Shown here one piece after another: positions 24,920 through 34,471 of a stretch of 63,436 bases of DNA (position 1 is the first letter of the stretch; each line of letters begins with the position of its first letter). Below the pieces are notes generated by a model. The model did not search any database. It was given only the letters and a program-made list of their open reading frames with translations, and was not told where the DNA came from. Origin of the DNA: Ruminococcus sp. FC2018 (lineage in GTDB: Bacteria > Bacillota > Clostridia > Oscillospirales > Ruminococcaceae); NCBI RefSeq assembly GCF_000621805.1, contig NZ_JHXH01000014.1:1-63436 (forward strand), read 5' to 3'. Made by a program: the position numbers and the translations under genes.

Positions 24920-26050
24920 TTATCCTTGATCTTTCAAAGAAAGTATCGTTTGCGCCAACAGGTCGGTCTGGCGGGAGTTATTGAACACGGAGGGCGAGAA
25001 GCGTACAACGCCTGTATCCAGGGTACCCAGTGTCTTATGGGTCAGGGCTGCGCACTGGATACCTCCTCGCAGGGCAAAGCCTTTCTGCGACAGCATACGG
25101 GCGGTTTCTTCGGAGGACATTTCCCGGATATTGAACGCAAGGACGGGGGAACGCATACGGTCGGTTTCATACAGGGTTATTCTTTTATCCTCCCGCAGGC
25201 GGCTCTCCAAGCGTTTACACAGGGACATTTCGTGGTCATAGATACGCTTTGGGGTAGTACGGCGTACAAAGTCGATGCCCTGGGCAAGGGCGATGACCCC
25301 CACGGTATTCAAGGTACCGCTTTCCAGTCTTTCGGGCAAAAACGGGGTTTGCTCCAGGCTGGCGGAGGTTGCGCCTGTACCTCCCTCTATAATAGTATCA
25401 AGTTTATATTTTCCGTTGGTGACCAGCAGACCTGTGCCTGTGGGACCGTAGAGGGCTTTATGTCCGCTGAGGCAGAGAAAGTCCATTCCGTCGTCAAGGG
25501 TCAGATCCAGCACTCCGCACGCCTGTGCGCCGTCAACTATAAAGGGTATTTCATTCTCCTTTGCCAGAGCTGCCAATGCTCTTACGGGCATTATTGCCCC
25601 TGTGACATTGGAGGCTGCGGTACAGACTATGGCTCGGGTGTTTTTCCTTATAAGCTTTCGGAAGCTGTCAACGGTCGCACGGGGGTCGGGGTAGGTCTGT
25701 GCCACGGAAAAGCTTACGTTACGGGTTTTTGACAGGGCATAGACAGGTCTTGCGGCGGCGTTATGCTCGTGGTCGGAGAGGATAACGTGGTCGCCGCTGT
25801 GCAATATGCCTTTTATCGCCATATTCAGAGCATAGGTACAGTTGGGGGTAAAGACCACATTTTCGGTTTGGGCATTAAACATCTGTGCGGCTTTTTCCCG
25901 GGTCTCGTAGACCTTCTGCGCCGCTTGCAGGGACAGGGTATGCCCTCCCCTGCCGGGATTGCCGCCGTACTGGGTTATTGCTGTCCGGGCGGCATTTGCC
26001 ACGGGGGCAGGCTTGGGATAGGTGGTGGCGGAATTGTCAAAGTTTATCAT
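24920..26050 (-). CDS. Cysteine desulfurase / selenocysteine lyase family PLP enzyme
   Basis: This 376-residue fold-type I (class V) aminotransferase-like enzyme has PLP lysine K198 in LSGHKALYGPTGTG, GAQACG with the cofactor-stacking and Asp region IVDGAQ, and a C-terminal catalytic-cysteine candidate C333 in LRGGIQCAALTH, matching SufS/CsdB-type CxxA loops. N-terminal MINFDNSATTYPKP is standard. It lies 12 bases after a DUF3343 gene, a predicted sulfur/selenium carrier, suggesting persulfide or selenide hand-over. No Fe-S scaffold gene is nearby. Confidence 0.88.
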   Translation of the reverse strand: MINFDNSATTYPKPAPVANAARTAITQYGGNPGRGGHTLSLQAAQKVYETREKAAQMFNAQTENVVFTPNCTYALNMAIKGILHSGDHVILSDHEHNAAARPVYALSKTRNVSFSVAQTYPDPRATVDSFRKLIRKNTRAIVCTAASNVTGAIMPVRALAALAKENEIPFIVDGAQACGVLDLTLDDGMDFLCLSGHKALYGPTGTGLLVTNGKYKLDTIIEGGTGATSASLEQTPFLPERLESGTLNTVGVIALAQGIDFVRRTTPKRIYDHEMSLCKRLESRLREDKRITLYETDRMRSPVLAFNIREMSSEETARMLSQKGFALRGGIQCAALTHKTLGTLDTGVVRFSPSVFNNSRQTDLLAQTILSLKDQG

Positions 26051-26062
26051 ATATCTCTCCTA

Positions 26063-26269
26063 TCAGTCCAGGGGTTTATGGGGTATACTGTTTTCTTCAA
26101 GCAGGCTCAGAGCCAGAGAAAGGTCCTTCACCTTAATGGAATAGCCGCAGCCGCTTGCCACATTCTTGGGGGTACGCTGTATCTCACAATACACTCCCCG
26201 GGAGTTGAGCAGCTTTTTGGCTTTCATAGCGTAGGTTATCGATGTCATGGGTATAAGCTGTGTATTCAA
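26063..26269 (-). CDS. DUF3343 putative S/Se carrier protein
   Basis: This 68-residue protein contains KNVASGCGYSIKV, the conserved GCG motif of the DUF3343 family, with Cys28 also present. The family is proposed to carry sulfur or selenium in a way similar to TusA/YedF. Size is complete for the family. It is cotranscribed with, and directly upstream of, the desulfurase gene. Confidence 0.82.
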   Translation of the reverse strand: MNTQLIPMTSITYAMKAKKLLNSRGVYCEIQRTPKNVASGCGYSIKVKDLSLALSLLEENSIPHKPLD

Positions 26270-26335
26270 GAGTATTCGCTCCTTTTATTATAGTGTGATG
26301 CAGTAACATTATATGCTCGTACCTGTCAAATGGGC

Positions 26336-26368
26336 ACAAAAAATCCCCTGCCGAAGCGACAGGGGAAA
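26336..26368 (-). terminator. Terminator after the HtrA gene
   Basis: Read leftward: TCCCCTG, loop, CAGGGGA, then TTTTTTG. It lies between htrA and the DUF3343 gene and closes the protease transcript. Confidence 0.85.
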
Positions 26369-26379
26369 GATACATATTA

Positions 26380-27846
26380 TCAGAAGTTGTTGAGATAGTC
26401 TCTGAACAGGTCGGAATAGCTCTTATACTGCTGGGAATAATCATTATTGTTGGACTTTGAGCTATCCTCGTCGGCACTTTTCGCCTCGTCAAGGGTAACG
26501 TTCAGATCTATCATCTTGCCGTCACGGTAAATGGTAAGCTTTACGGTATCGCCTATCTTACACTTATTCTTTACCACGTTCAGCTCGCCCAGGGTGGATA
26601 CAGACGTATCATTGATGCCGATTATGATATCATTTGGCTTGACGCCTGCTTTTTCGGCACCGCTTCCCTTATTGACGTAGACTACCTGGTAGCCTCGGGG
26701 GATATTATAATACTCGGCATAGGTGGCGGATACGTTTCTGCCCGTAATGCCAAGGCTCGGTCTTTTCACATAGCCGTTTTCCATAAGGCTCTTTATCACA
26801 GGCATTGCCTCATCTATCGGTATGGCAAAGCCAAGTCCTTCGCCATAGGTAGAGGAAACCTTTGCGGAGGTAATACCGATGACCTGTCCGTAGGCATTTA
26901 TCAGCGGTCCGCCGGAGTTTCCGTTATTTATAGAGGCATCGGTCTGGATAAGGTTCATGGTCCTGTCCTGGACGGTGAGGACTCTGTCCTTGGCGGAGAT
27001 AATTCCCGAGGTCACGGAGTTCGCCAGGGAAAATCCCAGGGGGTTACCGATAACGATGGATATTTCTCCCACCTTTATTTCAGACGACTTACCGAACTCA
27101 CAGGCGGTCAGGTCCTTGGCATCTATTTTCAGAACGGCGATATCCGTCTGGGTATCCTTTCCGACGATGGTGGCTTTATAGGTCAGATCTTCCTCCTTGG
27201 TGCTGCTGCTTTTGGCATAGGATTTAGGAAGGAGCACAGAGACGGATTTTGCGCCGTCAACAACGTGTGCGTTGGTTATTATATAGCCGTCGGCACTCAT
27301 TATTATACCGCTTCCTGTGGCTGTACCCTGGGAGAGGATACAGGATATTCCCACTACGGAGGGAGATACCTTTGTTACTATATCGGGGATAGCCATTGCG
27401 TCCGACGGAGTGGCAAGCTGTGCGATGGTGGGCAGGTTCTTTCTGTCCACCTGGGAAGAATCGTTACTGCCTGCGGAGGTATCCTCGGTTTTGCTGTCGT
27501 TATCGTCAGCCTTTGCGCTGGCGGTAGTCTGGGGAGACACGGGGTTATTGCCGGTTATAAGGGTATAGCAGACTATTGAAGTCGTACCCAGGGCAATTAT
27601 GCTCAAAACGGCGATTATAGCGGTAAGGGCTTTTTTACCCTTGCTTGCGGAGGGCTTATGGGGGGAATAATAAAATTCATTGGAGCTTCCCTGCTGATTG
27701 AAGTTGGTATAGCCCGAGCCGTCACTGAAGCTGTTATACCTTGAGGAGGAAGAATAGCTATTGGTATTTGGTCTTGAAAAGCTGCCGGAAACACGGTCGG
27801 TTTCAGGTTCATATCCGTTATGGTAATTATTATTGAATTCGCTCAT
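26380..27846 (-). CDS. HtrA/DegP-family trypsin-like serine protease
   Basis: This 488-residue envelope protease has a low-complexity Ser/Asn/Tyr-rich cytoplasmic N-terminus (1-65), a transmembrane anchor about 72-96, an acidic Ser/Thr linker to 135, a protease domain with triad H194 (TNAHVVDG), D235 (TDIAVLKID) and S311 (NGNSGGPL), and one PDZ domain about 365-460. Length and plan fit the single-PDZ HtrA/DegP proteases of Firmicutes, used in secretion-stress quality control. It is a monocistronic unit ending in a clear terminator. Confidence 0.94.
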   Translation of the reverse strand: MSEFNNNYHNGYEPETDRVSGSFSRPNTNSYSSSSRYNSFSDGSGYTNFNQQGSSNEFYYSPHKPSASKGKKALTAIIAVLSIIALGTTSIVCYTLITGNNPVSPQTTASAKADDNDSKTEDTSAGSNDSSQVDRKNLPTIAQLATPSDAMAIPDIVTKVSPSVVGISCILSQGTATGSGIIMSADGYIITNAHVVDGAKSVSVLLPKSYAKSSSTKEEDLTYKATIVGKDTQTDIAVLKIDAKDLTACEFGKSSEIKVGEISIVIGNPLGFSLANSVTSGIISAKDRVLTVQDRTMNLIQTDASINNGNSGGPLINAYGQVIGITSAKVSSTYGEGLGFAIPIDEAMPVIKSLMENGYVKRPSLGITGRNVSATYAEYYNIPRGYQVVYVNKGSGAEKAGVKPNDIIIGINDTSVSTLGELNVVKNKCKIGDTVKLTIYRDGKMIDLNVTLDEAKSADEDSSKSNNNDYSQQYKSYSDLFRDYLNNF

Positions 27847-27983
27847 ATTTCAAACCTCCGAATCGTTTTTGCCGATAAATTATTATGTGTTAATTATTAT
27901 TATACCGTTCAATGTGATAGTTTTATGATAAACAACAATGTGTTTTATGTTTTTTATTGCAAAATTGCGCACACATGGCTTTT

Positions 27984-28808
27984 TCACACCAGCGAACGGA
28001 TATCTTCAAAGCTCAGACCCGGATGCAGGGCAAGATTTATTGCCATGGAAATATAATCGGCGGCATTCTCAACCAGCTTATCTACTGTTCTTGGAGTGAC
28101 CATAAGGGTGCTTGTGCCGAAATGGTGGTCGGTAACGGTGGGCACGCCCACGGCTACGCAGGGCACGCCGAGGGTGGCTTTGGAAAGCTCCTTTCTTGCG
28201 TTATCGACTCCGCTTCCGGGAGAGATACCTGTATCGGTGAGCTGTATCACCGAGCCAAGGCTTTGTATATCACGGCAGGCAAGGGCATCCACGGCGATCA
28301 CCACGTCGGCATCTACACGGCGGCAGACGGCTTTCACAAGGTCGCCGGCTTCTATGCCGGTCTGACCCAGCACTCCCGGGATGATGACCGTCACCTCTCC
28401 CAGCGCATCGGTATAAAGGTGGTGGGCAAACTGTTTTATATGTCTTGTGGCAAAGACTTTTTCGGCGCATAGTGTTCCCACCGCATCAGGGGTGATATGC
28501 ACATTGCCAAGACCTGCCACGAGGGCTCTTTTGGGGTTGCTGCAAAGCCTTGAAAGCTCCCGGGCAATCAGCTGTGCACGCATTTTAAAGCTATCGCTGT
28601 AATTATCAAGAGTCTGTGAAAACTGCACGGTGACATATCTGCCGGGAGGTTTTCCTATGAGCTCCCCTGCTCGGGTATCATGGATATGGGTACGGGTTAT
28701 TTCAACTCCTGCCTGCTCATTGGTCAGGGTGGAGGTGGTAAATCCATGGGCAGCGGCTTTATCCGAGGTCAGTATGGCTTCCCCTGCAAGGTCGGTTCGT
28801 AGGGACAT
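27984..28808 (-). CDS. Germination protease GPR
   Basis: GPR is the aspartic-like endopeptidase that degrades small acid-soluble spore proteins at germination. The 274-residue protein begins MSLRTDLAGEA and carries the family blocks VTVQFSQTL, ALVAGLGNVHITPDAVG, VIIPGVLGQTGIEAGD and VIAVDALACRDI, followed by ISPGSGVDNARKELS. Its presence shows a spore-forming ancestry. Divergent placement with rpsT is the usual clostridial arrangement. Confidence 0.95.
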   Translation of the reverse strand: MSLRTDLAGEAILTSDKAAAHGFTTSTLTNEQAGVEITRTHIHDTRAGELIGKPPGRYVTVQFSQTLDNYSDSFKMRAQLIARELSRLCSNPKRALVAGLGNVHITPDAVGTLCAEKVFATRHIKQFAHHLYTDALGEVTVIIPGVLGQTGIEAGDLVKAVCRRVDADVVIAVDALACRDIQSLGSVIQLTDTGISPGSGVDNARKELSKATLGVPCVAVGVPTVTDHHFGTSTLMVTPRTVDKLVENAADYISMAINLALHPGLSFEDIRSLV

Positions 28809-28918
28809 AAATTGCGCTTCCTTTCATTTTCCCGTATAAATACGGCGTTTTAGTGCACTTTGTTCACTTAATCTGTACAGGCATACCCAAAATTAGTGAT
28901 TTTTTTTGCAAAAAATAC

Positions 28919-28947
28919 TTGCAATTCACCAAGGAATGTGATAAAAT
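28919..28947 (+). promoter_or_regulatory. Promoter of rpsT
   Basis: TTGCAA, 17-base spacer, TAAAAT. The leader to the start codon is about 100 bases. Confidence 0.7.
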
Positions 28948-29051
28948 ATTATGCAAGGCTTGTTTATTAGGGTAGCTGCATCTCCTCTCAGTCTGTAGCT
29001 AACTTATCCAAATAAGTACATTTTTATTCAAAATGATCAGGAGGTGTCAGT

Positions 29052-29303
29052 ATGCCAAACATCAAATCCGCTAAGAAGAGAGTTAAGGTCATTCAGACCA
29101 AGACTGCCAGAAACAAGGCTATCAAGTCTGATCTCAAGACTGCTCTGAAGAAGGCAGATGCTGCTGTTATCGACAACGCAGACAACAAGGAAGAGGTTGT
29201 TAGAGCAGCTATCAAAAAGGTAGATATGGCTTGCACAAAGGGTATTATGCACAAGAACAAGGCTGCAAGAAAGAAGTCACAGCTGGCAAAGAAGCTGGGC
29301 TGA
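29052..29303 (+). CDS. 30S ribosomal protein S20
   Basis: This 83-residue basic helical protein begins [20 protein letters not shown] and has the [13 protein letters not shown] block, both diagnostic of S20, which binds 16S rRNA early in 30S assembly. Strong ribosome site AGGAGG. Codon use is heavily biased to AAG/GCT/GTT, as expected. Confidence 0.97.
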   Translation: MPNIKSAKKRVKVIQTKTARNKAIKSDLKTALKKADAAVIDNADNKEEVVRAAIKKVDMACTKGIMHKNKAARKKSQLAKKLG

Positions 29304-29328
29304 GCCATATAAAATCGGAGATATTTTT

Positions 29329-29357
29329 AAGCCGTCCTTTGGGCGGCTTTTTGTTTT
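29329..29357 (+). terminator. Terminator after rpsT
   Basis: AAGCCGTCC, TTT loop, GGGCGGCTT, then TTTTGTTTT. Confidence 0.92.
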
Positions 29358-29394
29358 GCCCTGCAGCGGCTGTAAATAAAAGGCACGCTATGAT

Positions 29395-29423
29395 TTGACA
29401 TAGCTTTATCTATGTAGTATAAT
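29395..29423 (+). promoter_or_regulatory. Promoter of the amino-acid ABC operon
   Basis: TTGACA, 17-base spacer, TATAAT: a consensus sigma-A promoter 50 bases before the permease start. Confidence 0.85.
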
Positions 29424-29473
29424 ATTATCATATTAGTGCGGTAAAGCACAAACAGTAAACTGGTGGTGTAATA

Positions 29474-30187
29474 ATGGATTGGGAATCAATTAAAAAGGTC
29501 ACGGGCATTCTGCTTGAATATCTGCCCAACACCCTGAAGCTTTTTGCGGTGACGCTTTTGCTGTCCATTCCGGTGGGTATGGTGGTGACGCTGCTGAAAA
29601 AGTGCCGCTTCAAACCTGTGGCGTGGCTGACAAACCTTTACATACTTATCATGCGTGGCACTCCCCTTATGCTTCAGATAATCGTGGTGTACTACGCTGT
29701 GCCAATGATGAAGGCAAGCATGGAGCGGGACGGCTCTCAGGGATTTTTCTCAAACTTCATTAAAAATATCGACACACGAAGCGACAGCTATATGTTCACG
29801 GCTTTGTGCATCGCTTTCGTGCTCAACTATGCGGCTTATTTTGCGGAGATATTCAGAGGCGGCGTTGACTCTATCCCCAAGGGACAGTACGAGGCGGCTT
29901 CTATGCTGGGCATGACCAGGATGCAGACCTTCTTCAGGATAATCCTGCCACAGGTCACTAAGCGGGTCATTCCTGCTACCTCAAACGAGGTCATTACTCT
30001 TATCAAGGACACCTCTTTGGCAAACATTATCGCTTACGCTGAGATAACTATGAAGGCTAAACAGCAGATGAACACATACAGCTCTATCGTTCCCCTTTTC
30101 ATTGTGGGCATTTTCTATTTCGTTATGAACGCTGTGGTAACGGTGGCGTTTGCGGTCATAGAAAAGAAATTCAATTATTACAGATAA
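29474..30187 (+). CDS. Polar amino-acid ABC transporter permease
   Basis: This 237-residue His/Glu/Gln/Arg/opine-type permease has five hydrophobic helices. EAASMLGMTRMQTFFRIILPQ is the EAA coupling loop, and the N-terminal RGTPLMLQIIVVYY is the typical family block. It pairs with the ATPase 12 bases downstream. No periplasmic-type binding lipoprotein is encoded in this operon, so one must be supplied from elsewhere. Confidence 0.93.
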   Translation: MDWESIKKVTGILLEYLPNTLKLFAVTLLLSIPVGMVVTLLKKCRFKPVAWLTNLYILIMRGTPLMLQIIVVYYAVPMMKASMERDGSQGFFSNFIKNIDTRSDSYMFTALCIAFVLNYAAYFAEIFRGGVDSIPKGQYEAASMLGMTRMQTFFRIILPQVTKRVIPATSNEVITLIKDTSLANIIAYAEITMKAKQQMNTYSSIVPLFIVGIFYFVMNAVVTVAFAVIEKKFNYYR

Positions 30188-30199
30188 GGAGGTATCGAG

Positions 30200-30964
30200 T
30201 TGGCTATTCTGGAGGTCAGAAACATTGTTAAGAACTTTGACAAGCTGAAAGTTCTCAAGGACATTTCATTTGACGTTGAGCAGGGACAGGTGGTGGCTAT
30301 CATCGGTCCTTCGGGAAGCGGTAAGTCTACCCTTTTGCGGTGCATCAACCAGCTGGAAAGGGCAGACGGCGGAGAGATAACCGTGGACGGCACAAGAATG
30401 TTTTACACCGACAAGGAAAAAGGCAGGGTGGTTTACGCTTCAAAAAAAGAGCTGCGTGAGATAAGGCTGAAGATAGGACTTGTGTTTCAGAACTTTAATC
30501 TTTTCCCACACCAGAGCGTTATGAAAAACATTACAGGTGCGCCGATACACGTGCTTAAAATGCCAAAGGACGAGGCAAGGAAAAAGGCAGATGAGCTGCT
30601 GGAGAAAATGGGACTTGTGGGCAAGGAGAACTCCTATCCCTGCGAGCTTTCCGGTGGTCAGCAGCAGAGAGTTTCCATTGCAAGGGCACTGGCTCTCAAT
30701 CCTAAGATACTGTTCTTTGACGAGCCTACATCGGCTCTTGACCCGGAGCTTACGGGCGAGATATTAAAGGTCATAAAGGAGCTTGCAAAGGAAAAGATGA
30801 CTATGGTGATAGTTACTCACGAGATGGCTTTTGCAAGAGATGTTGCTAACCATGTTATTTTCATGGACGACGGATATATAGTTGAGGAAGGCTCACCGGA
30901 GGAGCTGTTCGGCAACACTCAGAACGAAAGGACTAAGCAGTTTCTGGCAAGGTTCAAGAATTAA
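30200..30964 (+). CDS. Polar amino-acid ABC transporter ATP-binding protein
   Basis: This 254-residue ABC ATPase has Walker A GPSGSGKSTLLRC, signature LSGGQQQRVSIARALA, Walker B ILFFDEPTSALDPEL and switch VIVTHEMAFARDVA, all of the GlnQ/HisP class. The start is TTG at 30200 with AAGGAGG seven bases upstream; no ATG is available in the right place. Confidence 0.93.
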   Translation: MAILEVRNIVKNFDKLKVLKDISFDVEQGQVVAIIGPSGSGKSTLLRCINQLERADGGEITVDGTRMFYTDKEKGRVVYASKKELREIRLKIGLVFQNFNLFPHQSVMKNITGAPIHVLKMPKDEARKKADELLEKMGLVGKENSYPCELSGGQQQRVSIARALALNPKILFFDEPTSALDPELTGEILKVIKELAKEKMTMVIVTHEMAFARDVANHVIFMDDGYIVEEGSPEELFGNTQNERTKQFLARFKN

Positions 30965-30983
30965 CATTTGCAGGTATGGTTTT

Positions 30984-31475
30984 ATGCAGGATTTTGAATT
31001 TATGATGACGCAGGACGAATGCTACACGGTGTCCTCTTACAAGGGGGACGAGGAAAGGGTGGTCATTCCCCCTATATTCCTTGGCAAGCCTGTAACTATC
31101 CTTTACGACAAGCTGTTCAGAGGACACGGGGAGATAAAGAGCGTTTGTATCCCTGACACTGTGACGGACATAGGTGAATTTGTTTTTGACGGGTGCGAAA
31201 ATCTGCGGCAGATAACCCTGCCCAGGGACCTTAGGTCAATATGGTCTTACGCATTCACAAGAAGCAGCTTTGAAGAGCTTATTATACCTGCGGGGGTGGA
31301 AACGGTGGCTCCTTTTACTTTCAAGCAGTGCAGGGAGCTTAAAAGGGTGAAGTTTCTGGGAAATGTGAAAAAAATACACAGCTACGCTTTCTGCGGCTGT
31401 GACAAAGGCATTGTTATAGAAGGTGCAGAGCACGCTGTATTGGGCGAGGATCTGTTCGGAGAGACGCTGGGGTAA
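30984..31475 (+). CDS. Leucine-rich-repeat (BspA-like) protein
   Basis: This 163-residue protein from ATG 30984 has three to four tandem LRR_5 units (IKSVCIPDTVTDIGEFVFDG, LRQITLPRDLRSIWSYAFTR, LKRVKFLGNVKKIHSYAFCG). There is no signal peptide, so it is probably cytoplasmic, unlike secreted BspA proteins. The frame is open further upstream inside the ABC gene, but that part is not LRR-like. It is translated between the ABC ATPase and nadE; its link to them is unknown. Confidence 0.85.
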   Translation: MQDFEFMMTQDECYTVSSYKGDEERVVIPPIFLGKPVTILYDKLFRGHGEIKSVCIPDTVTDIGEFVFDGCENLRQITLPRDLRSIWSYAFTRSSFEELIIPAGVETVAPFTFKQCRELKRVKFLGNVKKIHSYAFCGCDKGIVIEGAEHAVLGEDLFGETLG

Positions 31476-31504
31476 CGGCTCCGGCAAAAAGCGAGGTAAG
31501 GATA

Positions 31505-32242
31505 ATGAAAGAATTTGATGTTAAGGACGTTATTGAGCAGGCTTGCAGGTGGATAGTGGATTTCTTTGAGAAAAACGGCAAGGGCTGCAACGCTGTGCTG
31601 GGCATTTCAGGCGGTAAGGACTCGTCGGTGGCGGCGGCTCTTTGCGTTAAGGCTCTGGGAAAGGACAGGGTCATCGGTGTACTTATGCCAAACGGCGAAC
31701 AGGGGGACATTGACTGCGCTTACAGGCTGGTGGAGCACCTTGGTATCAAAAGCTACACGGTGAACATCAAGGAGGGCTTTGACGGCATCGTGGGGGCTAT
31801 CACAAAGGACCTTGAACTGACCGAGCAGGCACGGGTGAACCTTGCGCCAAGGCTGAGAATGTCAACGGTTTACGCTGTGAGCCAGTGCTGCAACGGTCGT
31901 GTGGTGAACACCTGCAATCTTTCAGAGGACTGGGTGGGCTACTCCACACGCTATGGCGACTCGGTGGGTGATTTCAGCCCGCTTTCGCATCTGACTGTGA
32001 CGGAGGTAAAAGCCATTGGCAAGGAGCTTGGTCTGCCCATTGACTTAGTGGAAAAGGTGCCTTCGGACGGGCTTTCGGGCAAGACGGACGAGGACAATCT
32101 GGGGTTCACCTACGCTGTGCTTGACAAGTACATCCGCACGGGAGTTTGCGAAGATGAAAAGACAAAGGCTCTTATCGACCGCAAGCACCAGATGAACCTG
32201 TTTAAGCTTCAGCTTATGCCAAGCTTTGAACCGAAAATGTGA
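31505..32242 (+). CDS. NH3-dependent NAD+ synthetase
   Basis: NadE converts nicotinate adenine dinucleotide to NAD+ using ammonia. The 245-residue length without an N-terminal glutaminase domain marks the ammonia-dependent form. ATP-pyrophosphatase P-loop LGISGGKDSSVAAALC, NTCNLSEDWVGYSTRYGD and KVPSDGLSGKTDEDNLGFTY are diagnostic. It is the last gene of the ABC-LRR operon. Confidence 0.95.
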   Translation: MKEFDVKDVIEQACRWIVDFFEKNGKGCNAVLGISGGKDSSVAAALCVKALGKDRVIGVLMPNGEQGDIDCAYRLVEHLGIKSYTVNIKEGFDGIVGAITKDLELTEQARVNLAPRLRMSTVYAVSQCCNGRVVNTCNLSEDWVGYSTRYGDSVGDFSPLSHLTVTEVKAIGKELGLPIDLVEKVPSDGLSGKTDEDNLGFTYAVLDKYIRTGVCEDEKTKALIDRKHQMNLFKLQLMPSFEPKM

Positions 32243-32259
32243 GAATCACAATAAACAAA

Positions 32260-32302
32260 AGGAGCTTATCTGCAAAGCAATGCAGACAAGCTCTTTTTTA
32301 TT
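32260..32302 (+). terminator. Terminator after nadE
   Basis: GAGCTT and AAGCTC form the outer arms, with CTGC/GCAG inside, followed by TTTTTTATT. Confidence 0.88.
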
Positions 32303-32343
32303 AATGCTTGCTATAATATCACATTTCGCAAGTGGTGTTTACA

Positions 32344-33648
32344 TCAGAGAATATCGATATACTCGCCGGCAAGGGCTTTGTTCATACTGCGCACGGCACA
32401 GAATTTTCCGCACATGGAGCAGGTATCGTCATGCTCGGGGGCACGGCTGTCACGGATCGCTTTTGCGGTTTCCGGGTCAATAGAGCACTCCCACTGTTTA
32501 TCCCAGTCAAAGGTACGGCGGGCATCTGCCATTTGGTCGTCGATGTCACGGGCATGGGGGATCTTCTTTGCGATATCGGCTGCGTGGGCTGCGATGCGGG
32601 AGGCGATTATTCCCTGCTTAACGTCATCTACATTTGGCAGGGCAAGATGCTCGGCGGGGGTAACGTAGCACAGGAAGGCTGCACCTGCGGAGGCTGCCAC
32701 TGCACCGCCGATGGCGGAGGTTATATGGTCATAGCCCGGGGCGATATCCGTTACCAGCGGTCCAAGGACATAAAACGGTGCGCCCATACAGATAGTCTGC
32801 TGGATCTTCATATTCGCCTCGATCTGGTCAAGGGGCATATGTCCGGGACCCTCGATCATGACCTGTACGTCCTTTGCCCAGGCTCTTTTTGTCAGCTCTC
32901 CAAGGCGCACCAGCTCTTCGATCTGGCACACGTCGCTTGCGTCGGCAAGGCATCCCGGTCGGCAGGCATCACCCAGGGAGATAGTCACGTCGTACTCACG
33001 GCAGATGTCAAGTATCTCGTCAAAGTACTCGTAGAACGGGTTTTCCTCGCCAGTCATGCTCATCCACGCAAAAATGAGAGAGCCGCCTCTTGAAACAATG
33101 TTCATTTTGCGCTTATGGGTCTTTATCTGGTCGATGGTCTTTCTTGTTATTCCGCAGTGCAGGGTCACAAAGTCCACTCCGTCCTGTGCGTGGAGTCTTA
33201 CAACGTCGATCAGATCCTTGGCGGTGAGCGTTGCAAGGTCACGCTGGTAGTGGATAACACTGTCATACACGGGGACGGTACCTATCATCGCTCTGCACTC
33301 GCTTGTGAGCTTTTGTCTGAATGGTTGGGTATTGCCGTGTGAGGAAAGGTCCATTATTGCCTCTGCGCCCATATCCACAGCCGCCTGAACCTTTTTCATC
33401 TCAACGTCATAGTCCTTACAGTCACGGGAAACACCAAGGTTCACATTGATCTTAGTGCGAAGCATTGAGCCTACGCCCTCGGGGTCGATGCACTTATGGA
33501 GCTTATTGGCGCAGATCGCCACTTGTCCTTTTGCCACAAGGTCTCTTATCTCCTCCTCGGTGCGGTACTCCTTCTTGGCAACTATTTTCATTTCGGGAGT
33601 TATTATCCCCTTTTTTGCTGCTTCCATTTGGGTTGCATAGTCTCTCAT
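32344..33648 (-). CDS. Phosphomethylpyrimidine synthase ThiC
   Basis: ThiC is the radical-SAM enzyme that rearranges AIR into HMP phosphate. Predicted length is 434 residues from ATG 33648 ([20 protein letters not shown]; the frame continues upstream without family similarity). Blocks [17 protein letters not shown] and [20 protein letters not shown] are conserved. The C-terminal [11 protein letters not shown] supplies the CX2CX4C 4Fe-4S cluster. Last gene of the thiamine operon. Confidence 0.97.
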   Translation of the reverse strand: MRDYATQMEAAKKGIITPEMKIVAKKEYRTEEEIRDLVAKGQVAICANKLHKCIDPEGVGSMLRTKINVNLGVSRDCKDYDVEMKKVQAAVDMGAEAIMDLSSHGNTQPFRQKLTSECRAMIGTVPVYDSVIHYQRDLATLTAKDLIDVVRLHAQDGVDFVTLHCGITRKTIDQIKTHKRKMNIVSRGGSLIFAWMSMTGEENPFYEYFDEILDICREYDVTISLGDACRPGCLADASDVCQIEELVRLGELTKRAWAKDVQVMIEGPGHMPLDQIEANMKIQQTICMGAPFYVLGPLVTDIAPGYDHITSAIGGAVAASAGAAFLCYVTPAEHLALPNVDDVKQGIIASRIAAHAADIAKKIPHARDIDDQMADARRTFDWDKQWECSIDPETAKAIRDSRAPEHDDTCSMCGKFCAVRSMNKALAGEYIDIL

Positions 33649-33661
33649 AACATTTTTCCTT

Positions 33662-34468
33662 TCACTTTTTTTCATATGCAAAATCCGACTTCAGGTCAAA
33701 GTTATGCGCCATGGGTCCGCTGCCTTTGCCAAGGTCAAGCTGAGCTGCCAGTGCGCCGCAGATATACTCCTTTGCTCTGCCAACAGATTCGTTCAGGTCA
33801 TAACCTTTTGCAAGATTTGCGGCTATGGCACTTGACAAGGTACAGCCTGTGCCGTGGGTATTGGGGTTATTGATCCGCTTGCCCTCAAACCAGCTTGCCC
33901 CATTTTCACAGCAAAGCAGGTCGCTTGCATCACTGACGCTATGTCCGCCCTTTAAAAGCACTGCACAGCCGTATTTTTCATAGATCGCCTCGGCGGCTTT
34001 TTGCATATCGGTCTTATTGTTTATTTCCAAACCCGAAAGCACCTGCGCTTCGGGAATATTTGGTGTTACGAGAGACGCTATTGGGAACACCTTTTCGGTG
34101 AGCGTTGTTATGGCATCGGTCTTTATCAGCGCAGATCCGCTGGTGGCAACCATTACGGGATCGGCAACTATGTTTTTCGCTTTATAGGCGGTTAGCTTTT
34201 CGGCTATTACCGTCACAAGCTCCTTTGAGGAGACCATGCCGATCTTTACCGCATCGGGGAAGATGTCCTCAAAGACAGCATCGAGCTGCTGCGCAAGGAA
34301 CTCGGGTGTGACTTCCATAATGGCACGCACGCCTGTGGTGTTCTGCGCTGTGAGGGCGGTTATTGCGCTCATTGCATACACGCCGTTGGCGGTCATTGTT
34401 TTGATGTCGGCTTGTATGCCTGCGCCGCCGCAGCTGTCGCTGCCTGCTATTGTCAATGCTGTTTTCAT
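33662..34468 (-). CDS. HMP/HMP-phosphate kinase ThiD
   Basis: ThiD phosphorylates hydroxymethylpyrimidine twice to HMP-PP. The 268-residue ribokinase-fold protein has [20 protein letters not shown] at the N-terminus, the anion-hole/catalytic [18 protein letters not shown], and VLLKGGHS. It sits 13 bases before thiC. Confidence 0.96.
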   Translation of the reverse strand: MKTALTIAGSDSCGGAGIQADIKTMTANGVYAMSAITALTAQNTTGVRAIMEVTPEFLAQQLDAVFEDIFPDAVKIGMVSSKELVTVIAEKLTAYKAKNIVADPVMVATSGSALIKTDAITTLTEKVFPIASLVTPNIPEAQVLSGLEINNKTDMQKAAEAIYEKYGCAVLLKGGHSVSDASDLLCCENGASWFEGKRINNPNTHGTGCTLSSAIAANLAKGYDLNESVGRAKEYICGALAAQLDLGKGSGPMAHNFDLKSDFAYEKK

Positions 34469-34471
34469 AGA

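Noticed and set aside
24836-25732. Rightward 298-codon ORF
   Set aside because: Antisense to the desulfurase gene; its composition is explained by that gene.
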